This document shows positions 58,540 through 64,000 of a stretch of 64,000 nucleotides of DNA, piece after piece; position 1 is the stretch's first letter, and each line of letters starts with the position of its first letter. The stretch is taken from NCBI RefSeq assembly GCF_002929505.1, contig NZ_PJJL01000070.1, positions 124,001 through 188,000 on the forward strand, read 5' to 3'. This DNA comes from Cryobacterium sp. Y57 (GTDB lineage: Bacteria > Actinomycetota > Actinomycetes > Actinomycetales > Microbacteriaceae). The notes below the pieces were generated by a model. It was not told the DNA's origin. It saw only the letters and a program-made list of their open reading frames with translations, and ran no database searches. The position numbers were made by a program, and so were the translations under genes.

Positions 58540-58841
58540 GGGGCGCAACGTTATCGACGGAGCGGATTGCCGACCTGTTCACAATGGCAATCGCATGGCG
58601 AAGCGAAGACCCGGACGGCGGCACAGACCTGAGTGGGTTGCGCGCATCGAACCGGGCTGAGTTTGACGCATGGCTGGCCGCGCACGATCGGGAGGTAGGT
58701 TCGAAGGCTCTGGCGCTGGCTGCGGAAGCTGTATATGTGCGGATGGGCTTCGGCCTATTCGAGAGTCCAGATCAGCACCGAGAGGCTATGGCCAAGTGGC
58801 TACGCGATCGTGCCGCCGAGTATCGGGCGGTGAGCGAGTGA
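58485..58841 (+). CDS. 118-residue phage protein; start uncertain
   Basis: ATG 58485 overlaps the preceding gene by 55 bp; TTG 58509 is an alternative. Sequence TERIADLFTMAIAWRSEDPDG, LAAEAVYVRMGFGLFESPDQHREAMAKWLRDRAAEY is helical. Unknown; GTGA overlap downstream. Confidence 0.5.
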   Translation: MQDDQHPRLGASREGQRLRGATLSTERIADLFTMAIAWRSEDPDGGTDLSGLRASNRAEFDAWLAAHDREVGSKALALAAEAVYVRMGFGLFESPDQHREAMAKWLRDRAAEYRAVSE

Positions 58842-59116
58842 CTGCCGACGAGTGCCGCCCGGCCTACGTGGACGGCGAGGTTGTCAGTATTCGAGGCGGC
58901 GAGCCGATGAATGCCGAGGATCAGGAGATATTCGGCGGCGTCATTCGGTCTGCGAAGGCAAGATTACTGGCCGAGCGAGCCGCGCATGATGCCGAGGTCT
59001 GGGACGAGGGCGTTGAGGCGTACCTGTCACGGTATGAGCGCGACGAGTCCCTGCCGCTCACTAACCCTTACCGCCCGGCCCCTGAGCCGCCCACAATATC
59101 AAGGGGTGACTCGTGA
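58838..59116 (+). CDS. 92-residue phage protein
   Basis: GTG 58838. EDQEIFGGVIRSAKARLLAERAAHDAEVWDEGVEAYLSRYERDES is a long charged helix. Unknown. Confidence 0.55.
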   Translation: MTADECRPAYVDGEVVSIRGGEPMNAEDQEIFGGVIRSAKARLLAERAAHDAEVWDEGVEAYLSRYERDESLPLTNPYRPAPEPPTISRGDS

Positions 59117-59181
59117 GCGCCGACGATGCGCACCACACCTTGACGCCTCGGGATCGCCTCAGATCGGGCGACAAGCCCTAG
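59113..59181 (+). CDS. Possible 22-residue ORF
   Basis: GTG 59113 (GTGA overlap with the previous stop) to TAG 59179-59181. Polar. Its last bases overlap the end of the opposite-strand membrane mini-protein. Confidence 0.25.
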   Translation: MSADDAHHTLTPRDRLRSGDKP

Positions 59182-59357
59182 TACGGGCTGCCGACCGATC
59201 GGGCGCTCTGCTGTTCACTCGAGTGCTCGCGGAGAGCCGCCAGAACGGCACTTTTGATTACTGCACGCACCACGAAGATCGAAATAATCGCGCCGATCAT
59301 CGTGACAGTCAGGGCGAGCAGGGACCAAAGCATCACGGTATTTGCGTCGAAAGGCAT
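59178..59357 (-). CDS. 59-residue single-helix membrane protein, minus strand
   Basis: ATG 59357 to TAG at 59178-59180 on the minus strand. VMLWSLLALTVTMIGAIISIFVVRAVI is one membrane helix, followed by a charged tail. All surrounding genes are on the plus strand, so it has its own promoter. Candidate lysogeny-expressed moron, toxin-like peptide or superinfection-exclusion factor; function not known. Confidence 0.55.
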   Translation of the reverse strand: MPFDANTVMLWSLLALTVTMIGAIISIFVVRAVIKSAVLAALREHSSEQQSARSVGSPY

Positions 59358-59415
59358 ACCCGCATGCTAACGCCACCAAAGCGAATCCCGGAGTGCGGGG
59401 CATGAGCTCGCGACG

Positions 59416-59736
59416 GTGACGGCAGGCGGATGCCCCCGGCCGGGATGCGGGCGAAGTCGGGTCGGTTTGTCAGATCTGTCCGGCAACGATGCGAACCCGG
59501 ACGCGCATATCGCAGAAGCCCATGGTTCGACAGAGCCGCAACCACCCCAAACAACATTCAACAACGAATTCAACTCACAACACGGCCGCTACGGCCAGAG
59601 ACGAGCAGGACGCATGAGCGAGAACGACAAGACGGCCCGGTTGCAGAACGCGGTGCGGAAGCTCGCCGGATCGAGCGGCAACGACATCAGCGAACTGATC
59701 GAAGACGGGCTGATCGAAGACGGAGACATGGAATGA
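59416..59736 (+). CDS. 106-residue ORF, or 40-residue protein from an internal ATG
   Basis: GTG 59416 gives a frame with CPRPGC and HIAEAH (possible C2H2-like zinc site), then a low-complexity middle. ATG 59614 (GAGCAGGA upstream) would give only the helical MSENDKTARLQNAVRKLAGS part. Cannot decide. Confidence 0.4.
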   Translation: MTAGGCPRPGCGRSRVGLSDLSGNDANPDAHIAEAHGSTEPQPPQTTFNNEFNSQHGRYGQRRAGRMSENDKTARLQNAVRKLAGSSGNDISELIEDGLIEDGDME

Positions 59737-59855
59737 GCACGCACACGGAGACAATCGCGGAGCTAGGGTCCCTGATGGGCGACCTCGTTGCCGGGTTCGG
59801 GGTGCAAGGGCCCGGTTGCGTGACGATTCTGCAAAGTGCGATAGCAGCACTCTAA
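59733..59855 (+). CDS. 40-residue small protein
   Basis: ATG 59733 (ATGA overlap). ETIAELGSLMGDLVAGFGVQG, amphipathic. Unknown. Confidence 0.45.
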   Translation: MSTHTETIAELGSLMGDLVAGFGVQGPGCVTILQSAIAAL

Positions 59856-59888
59856 GCCGCTGAATCACCGACCACTGTTGAGTGGGGA

Positions 59889-60044
59889 GTGCGAGTAGGC
59901 GACACCGCACGCGTCAACAAGTTTCAGGATCGCGACGCGTGCGACCGGTTCATTCGTAACCCGCCGCTCTGGTTCGACGGAAACACGGACGCACTGAGCG
60001 TAGTCACCCGGACCGCTGCGAGCCCTTGGGTGGTGCAGTCATGA
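59889..60044 (+). CDS. 51-residue small protein
   Basis: GTG 59889 after GTGGGGA. Basic, with DACDRFIRNPPLWFDG. ATGA overlap with the next gene. Confidence 0.45.
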   Translation: MRVGDTARVNKFQDRDACDRFIRNPPLWFDGNTDALSVVTRTAASPWVVQS

Positions 60045-60298
60045 CCCGCGCAATCGATTCCGGCCAGCCGCCGGCGCCCATCCCACGGTTGAAGATCACC
60101 TCCCTGGTTGGCGGCGGCCACGAGATCCGTGTGAGGCAGTCCGAGATCGACGGCCTGACCCTGAGCGAACTCACCGCGGCGATCTGCAACCTGCGCATCG
60201 GAGGTAGGCGCATCGGACCCGACGACCTCAGCCCCGCTATCGAGAAACAGTACCCACACCGATGGGTGATCCCCATCACGAACGGAGACACCGAATGA
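60041..60298 (+). CDS. 85-residue phage protein
   Basis: ATG 60041 (ATGA overlap both ends). LTLSELTAAICNLRIGGRRIGPDDLSPAIE; beta/alpha mix. Unknown. Confidence 0.55.
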   Translation: MTRAIDSGQPPAPIPRLKITSLVGGGHEIRVRQSEIDGLTLSELTAAICNLRIGGRRIGPDDLSPAIEKQYPHRWVIPITNGDTE

Positions 60299-61059
60299 CA
60301 ACCGACCATGACGCGCAAGCCGCAGCGTTCCCATGTGTTCGCGGATGCATTCACCCGCACGCCGAAGATGCCCCGCCCAAGCCGAAAGGCGCGCGGCATG
60401 GGGATCTGTGCGACTCGTGCTTCTACCGGCTCGTGGCGGCGCTCAAGCTCGTGCCTGACCTGGTGGCGAACATGCGCGCGCAACTCTGGGGAATCGGCGC
60501 GGCTGACTACTCCGAGCGGGTCGGTGGGGGCGGTGCTGAAGCGCCGGCGCCACTGAACCTCGGGCCGCTCGATGCTTCGGATGCGCTGTTCGCCAAACTC
60601 GCCTCATGGATCGAAGTGTTCGCGGAAGAGTTCGGGCACACCGGGCCGAACATTCCGATGTGGGCCAATGGCCGGGAGGTGCAGGGGTCGCGTCCGGTGA
60701 GCGTTGAAGTCGCCACGGGGCAAGCCGCGCAGCAAGTCGGTTGGCTCGCTGACCGACTCGAGCGGATCTGTGGCACGACATCGGCCACTGAATTCCACAA
60801 CGACATCTGCGTCGGTCACGAGGATGCACGCGGCGTGTTCAGCCTGTCGGCTGCGTACGGGGTCAAGGCTCGGCCTGTTCCGTCGTCCGAGAAGAGACCG
60901 TGCCCGGTATGTCGCGAGCACTCGGTGTTCCTCAAGCTGCCCGACAAGCTGAACGCCGAATTCGCCGTAATGTGCGAGAACTGCGAATGGGTGCAAGAGC
61001 CCGCCACGTTCGAGAAACACCTGAAACCGTTCCGAGAACTTGAGGCAATGTATGTCTAA
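60295..61059 (+). CDS. 254-residue zinc-binding actinophage protein
   Basis: ATG 60295 (ATGA overlap). Two zinc pairs: FPCVRGCIHPH...LCDSCFYRL at the N-terminus and CPVCREH...CENCEW near the C-terminus, separated by a helical middle. Resembles conserved actinophage proteins that sit just before the DNA-packaging genes; role unknown. Overlaps the next gene. Confidence 0.7.
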   Translation: MTTDHDAQAAAFPCVRGCIHPHAEDAPPKPKGARHGDLCDSCFYRLVAALKLVPDLVANMRAQLWGIGAADYSERVGGGGAEAPAPLNLGPLDASDALFAKLASWIEVFAEEFGHTGPNIPMWANGREVQGSRPVSVEVATGQAAQQVGWLADRLERICGTTSATEFHNDICVGHEDARGVFSLSAAYGVKARPVPSSEKRPCPVCREHSVFLKLPDKLNAEFAVMCENCEWVQEPATFEKHLKPFRELEAMYV

Positions 61060-61270
61060 ACCGATCAACCAGAAGACGTACACCATCAAGACCGCCGCAC
61101 GACGGGTGAAGCGCAGCGAATGGACCATCAAGCAGTGGATGCGCGACGGGATGCCGCGGCGCATGGTGGCTGGGGTGGTCGTCATCGAGCACGACGACCT
61201 CATGGTGCGCTACCGAGCGAACATCATGGGCAATCGGACCCGCGCAGCAGACGCGCCAGAAACGGTGTAG
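61052..61270 (+). CDS. 72-residue MerR-like HTH protein
   Basis: ATG 61052. YTIKTAARRVKRSEWTIKQWMRDGMPRRMVAGVVVIEHDDLMVRYRAN is a MerR/excisionase-type HTH followed by a wing. Late-gene regulator or packaging-related factor (inference). Confidence 0.65.
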   Translation: MSKPINQKTYTIKTAARRVKRSEWTIKQWMRDGMPRRMVAGVVVIEHDDLMVRYRANIMGNRTRAADAPETV

Positions 61271-61293
61271 CGCGACCTACCCCCCCCCCGTAG

Positions 61294-61314
61294 GCTCAAT
61301 GCTATGCATTGAGC
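61294..61314. repeat. Perfect 9-bp inverted repeat, 3-base loop
   Basis: GCTCAATGC/TAT/GCATTGAGC, just after a run of C at about 61281. Confidence 0.85.
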
Positions 61315-61356
61315 AACTTTCGTCCCCTCGGCGGTTGCCTTCTTCGTTCCCGAGAG

Positions 61357-61389
61357 AGGCCGTCGCATCCCCCATGCGGCGGCCTTTTT
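61357..61389 (+). terminator. Strong intrinsic terminator of the early operon
   Basis: AGGCCGTCGCAT pairs with ATGCGGCGGCCT (one G-T pair) around CCCCC, followed by five T (61385-61389). Confidence 0.88.
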
Positions 61390-61828
61390 CGCGTTAACTT
61401 TCGGTCGCACCCCCGACACAAACATGCCCTATTATAGGCCATTCACGGGCGAGTCGCGACCGAATCATCTTGCCAGGCACTCTTTCCTGGTCATGCCGGT
61501 ACTGGATCTCCGGTGCAAGTAGAAACGATCTGGCGGGTGAAGTGCAGGGCTTACGAGCCTGAGTCATCGCCACCCGCGTCCAACACTTGCCACCCGGACC
61601 TACATGGAACGGGCCGTCCACCGCGCTCAGCGGCGGCAAGGCAGCGAGCATAAACAGTCAGCGTAAGGCTGGCTCACACGCACTGGTAGGCCGCAGGCGC
61701 ATACGGCTCAAGCTTCCCACCCATCGTGTCAACGCCGTATGCATTGGCGGCAAAGGACCCCCACAGGCTGACTCTCTGCAGCTGGTGTACCTGCACGGAT
61801 GGGTGGGGCCATACCTGAGAGGCCAGCC

Positions 61829-61900
61829 GTGACGGACGCCGAGATCGAGGAAGCGTACGCCGTGCAGTTCGATGACGAACACCTGCTGGAAGTGCGATAG
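61829..61900 (+). CDS. Doubtful 23-residue ORF
   Basis: GTG 61829 to TAG 61898-61900; acidic (MTDAEIEEAYAVQFDDEH). No Shine-Dalgarno sequence of note. Confidence 0.2.
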   Translation: MTDAEIEEAYAVQFDDEHLLEVR

Positions 61901-62024
61901 GCGCTGATCACCTCGGTACACAGGCTTGAGAATCACGGGCTAAGACCACTCACGAGGCATCCGGAATCGACTCGCCTACCGTAAAGACGCGGAAGTCGCC
62001 CGATGTTTGTACCAAGGAGGCGGC

Positions 62025-62345
62025 ATGGCAAGGTCGAACACCCGCCGGATGAACCTTCTGCGCGATGAGTTCTTAGCCGAGGGCCGCAAGCAATCAGAGT
62101 CCGACGATCCCGAAGTGCGCGACCTGTCCGAATGCTGGCTCTGCAAGATGCCGATCGACTACGTTGCCGACCCGCACAGCACTGACGACTCGCACAACCT
62201 CGACCACTACTTCATTGTTCGCGATTACCCCGAGCTCGAAGAAGACGTCGGTAATTTTCGCCATGCGCATCGACTCTGCAACTTGAACCGCGGAACAAAA
62301 TCACCGAGCCTCGGGCTCGGCACTGCAGTCGCCGATTGGTGGTAA
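62025..62345 (+). CDS. HNH endonuclease of the terminase module
   Basis: 106 residues from ATG 62025 with AAGGAGG upstream. SECWLCKMPI zinc pair, SHNLDHYFIV, RHAHRLCNLNRG complete an HNH motif. HNH proteins beside the terminase are part of cos cleavage in many phages; that role is inferred. Confidence 0.85.
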   Translation: MARSNTRRMNLLRDEFLAEGRKQSESDDPEVRDLSECWLCKMPIDYVADPHSTDDSHNLDHYFIVRDYPELEEDVGNFRHAHRLCNLNRGTKSPSLGLGTAVADWW

Positions 62346-62368
62346 CCACGATGACAGGAGAACCAACC

Positions 62369-62869
62369 ATGGCCGCAATGCTACCCATCACCGGAACCGT
62401 GAGCGTTGGATTCGACGGCAGGGAGACTCAGGCAGTCGGCACGTTCAGCATCCCTGTACGCATGACCATGGATACTGAGACCGGCCTCGCCCACGTTGAG
62501 GGCGCGACCGACAGCTCTATCATCTTCGCCATGGTCGCCGCCTTGCAAGGTGCAGCCGATGAACTGCTCGCAACGATCCAGCCCGCCACGGTCGAGATCG
62601 CAGCACCTGAGTCAATGAGTGACGCGGACGCATACCGCGCGCTCCTCGAAGCATCCCGACGTCAGAGCGGCAGGATGTACCGCAGTTACGCGGAGGACAT
62701 CGCCGAGCGTTGCTGGTCAGCAACCGGAGGCAGCGAGACCATCCCCACCGTCAAGGCCGAGACCATCGCCGTCTGCCCGACCTGCAGCGCTGAGCTGGGA
62801 GTAGCTGACGCATCGATCACCATCGAGCACGGTCACGACGGCGCCCACATCGAGAACCACCGATACTGA
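62369..62869 (+). CDS. 166-residue phage protein, unknown
   Basis: ATG 62369 (AGGAG upstream; ATG 62351 and GTG 62336 are alternatives). Beta-rich start (GTVSVGFDGRETQAVGTFSIPV), a helix, and a C-terminal CPTC motif. No family recognised. Confidence 0.65.
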   Translation: MAAMLPITGTVSVGFDGRETQAVGTFSIPVRMTMDTETGLAHVEGATDSSIIFAMVAALQGAADELLATIQPATVEIAAPESMSDADAYRALLEASRRQSGRMYRSYAEDIAERCWSATGGSETIPTVKAETIAVCPTCSAELGVADASITIEHGHDGAHIENHRY

Positions 62870-63014
62870 CCATCGAATGCCCCTCAATAGGGGGAGTCGC
62901 CAAAAAATCCAGTCTTCGGGTTGGGGGGTGGACAGAGCCAAGGGGACCTTTCCTCCCTCCCCGACCCTCTGACCGGGGGTCGCACGCGCGCACACGCGTA
63001 GAAGGGATTCCGAA
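62870..63014. other. Intergenic region before terminase small subunit, candidate cos
   Basis: 145 bp with G- and C-rich tracts and CGCACGCGCGCACACGCG at about 62981-62998. Position upstream of the small terminase gene is usual for cos; no overhang can be identified by eye. Confidence 0.3.
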
Positions 63015-63359
63015 ATGGGTGCAGTCGTTGAGGGAACTGTCGTTTCTGTCGCGGCCGCCGAGCACCTTGACCGTGAAGGCAAGGACGCCGGCGCGATCGC
63101 GGCCCTGCTCGCCTTGGCACACAAGATCGACGACTACGACACGATCCTCGATCACATTCTTGATCAGATCGAGAGCGACCCTGAGTCGAAGGTTCGCCCG
63201 CCGGCGTCGGACAATGTCTCTATTCCCACCTACCTGAAGTACTGCGAGTCCCTTGGCTTGACCCCTGGTGGTCGCGGCGAGCTTGCGACTGGCAAGAAGT
63301 CGGGGCCCGCTCCCAAGGATGAGCTGGCTGAGTTCCGAATGGAGCACGGTATCGCCTAG
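63015..63359 (+). CDS. Phage terminase small subunit-like protein
   Basis: 114 residues. Helical N-terminus, then IPTYLKYCESLGLTPGGRGEL, as in P27-type small terminases; basic/GPAPKDELAEFRMEHG tail. Followed by the large subunit. Confidence 0.75.
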   Translation: MGAVVEGTVVSVAAAEHLDREGKDAGAIAALLALAHKIDDYDTILDHILDQIESDPESKVRPPASDNVSIPTYLKYCESLGLTPGGRGELATGKKSGPAPKDELAEFRMEHGIA

Positions 63360-63376
63360 TTTTCCCGGAGGTTCAC

Positions 63377-64000
63377 GTGGCTGCGAAGCTCCTAGGGCGC
63401 ACCGAACCCCGCATTTTCACGAAGCCTCTTCGCGAATTGACCCCGGAAACGTCGCGCGGGTTCGAGGTGATCAAGTTTGCGCTGGTGATTCTCGGCGTAA
63501 ATCTTTACCCCTGGCAGAAGTTTTTGCTAATCCACGCGTTAGAGATCATGCCTGATGGGCAGTACCGGTTCAAGCGCGTCATCGTTCTGGTCGCCAGGCA
63601 GCAAGGCAAGACCACTATCGCCTCCGTTCTTGCCGCGTGGTGGCTGTTCGTTGACTCGAAGCGTCACCCTGACATGGTTCCGCCGGTGAAGTTCAAGGTC
63701 GTCGGCGTCGCCCAGAACCTTGACATCGCCCGTGAGCCGTGGGCCGCGGTGAAGATGTGGTGCGATCCAGAGCCGAACACGGACGAGGAGATGGAGCTCG
63801 CACTGCCGGCCCTGCAGAACGCGACTGCGAAGGTGTCGGATACGAACGGCAAGGAGGGCATCTACGCCCGGTCTCGTGCTCACTATGAGATCCGTGCTGC
63901 GGCGAACGCTCGTGGAAAGCCTGCCGCGCGAGTGCTCATGGATGAGATGCGCGAGCAGAAGACGTGGACCGCGTGGAACGCCGTCTCGCAGACTCTGAAG
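63377..64000 (+). CDS. Terminase large subunit (3' end outside window)
   Basis: GTG 63377 with GGAGG upstream; 208 codons visible. NLYPWQKFLL adenine-binding motif, Walker A VARQQGKTT and Walker B VLMDEMRE are present in the packaging ATPase domain. The nuclease domain lies beyond the window. Confidence 0.93.
   Translation, partial: MAAKLLGRTEPRIFTKPLRELTPETSRGFEVIKFALVILGVNLYPWQKFLLIHALEIMPDGQYRFKRVIVLVARQQGKTTIASVLAAWWLFVDSKRHPDMVPPVKFKVVGVAQNLDIAREPWAAVKMWCDPEPNTDEEMELALPALQNATAKVSDTNGKEGIYARSRAHYEIRAAANARGKPAARVLMDEMREQKTWTAWNAVSQTLK

Larger units (their letters stand above)
61271..62024. other. 750-bp non-coding interval with several strong inverted repeats
   Basis: No convincing gene. 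Inverted repeats: 61294-61302/61306-61314 (9 bp, loop 3), terminator 61357-61389, 61400-61408/61456-61464 (9 bp) around CCTATTATAGG (61429-61439), 61533-61539/61571-61577 with a smaller nested hairpin, and 61699-61707/61734-61742 (9 bp, loop 26). Located just before the HNH/terminase genes: possible structured RNA or packaging (cos/pac) region. A 23-residue frame (61829-61900) is not convincing. Confidence 0.6.
43041..64000. mobile_element. Temperate prophage, left part (right end outside window)
   Basis: Starts at tRNA-Lys with an integrase and carries immunity/HTH genes, antirepressor, RecT-type recombination, replication, SSB, HNH and terminase genes in the order of a siphovirus lysogen. 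Genes are short and overlap by 4 bp, unlike the chromosome. The right end and the structural genes lie beyond 64,000. Confidence 0.95.

Noticed and set aside
61587-61832. 81-codon plus-strand frame in the structured interval
   Set aside because: Although its stop overlaps a GTG (61829), it lacks a ribosome-binding site and is built across inverted repeats; composition is not protein-like.

Overview
The window is chromosomal DNA of a high-GC actinobacterium followed by the left part of an integrated temperate phage. GC-rich codon use, many GTG starts, an SAF-type gene order prfB-ftsE-ftsX-smpB-ssrA, a DUF3039 protein, an F420-type (DDN-like) oxidoreductase and an actinobacterial Flp/Tad cluster all point to Actinobacteria. 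I infer the family Microbacteriaceae; the genus cannot be fixed from the sequence alone.

Chromosomal part (1-43,040). 1-2,882: ABC-2 type exporter (ATPase with a repetitive N-terminal tail, then its permease). 2,915-8,599: housekeeping genes (DUF3039, pncB, murI-rph-rdgB operon, cation diffusion facilitator, DedA). 8,907-8,987: tRNA-Leu(UAG). 9,055-10,005: LysR regulator. 10,012-17,808: a tightly overlapping six-gene minus-strand operon with three glycosyltransferases, an ABC exporter and two APH-fold kinases, read here as an uncharacterised surface glycoconjugate or glycolipid pathway. 18,129-20,541: MHS-type permease and 3-hydroxybutyrate dehydrogenase, with a perfect 60-bp tandem duplication at the permease stop codon. 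20,637-25,204: compact Tad pilus operon. 25,451-29,542: small Cys-rich protein, EamA exporter, pentapeptide-repeat protein, DDN-like enzyme and an MFS pump with a repetitive linker. 29,583-33,894: prfB, ftsE, ftsX, smpB, tmRNA. 33,979-42,842: PIG-L deacetylase and XdhC, SulP transporter, CYTH-CHAD protein, hmp with nsrR and candidate operators, TRIC-type channel, hisN-like phosphatase. 42,968-43,040: tRNA-Lys(CUU).

Prophage part (about 43,041 to beyond 64,000). The integrase sits directly beside tRNA-Lys, the usual attachment target. The integrase promoter region carries a near-consensus actinobacterial LexA (SOS) box. An immunity/early-control region with opposed HTH genes follows, then an antirepressor, small genes, an AAA ATPase / YqaJ exonuclease / RecT recombination module, a PD-(D/E)XK-like nuclease and HNH genes. 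The replication module has a cluster of DnaA-box-like sequences, an initiator gene with internal iterons, a DnaB/RepA-like helicase and ssb. After this come many very short, 4-bp-overlapping genes, several with zinc-knuckle cysteines. A 750-bp non-coding, strongly hairpin-forming interval precedes the HNH and terminase genes. The large terminase gene runs off the right edge, so the structural genes and attR lie outside the window.

Most notable for follow-up: the six-gene glycosyltransferase/kinase/exporter operon; the structured non-coding interval at 61,271-62,024; the two candidate replication origins; the opposite-strand overlapping genes at 45,179-45,694; the minus-strand membrane mini-protein at 59,178-59,357; and the recurring 15-bp/pentapeptide repeats in three unrelated cytoplasmic linkers.
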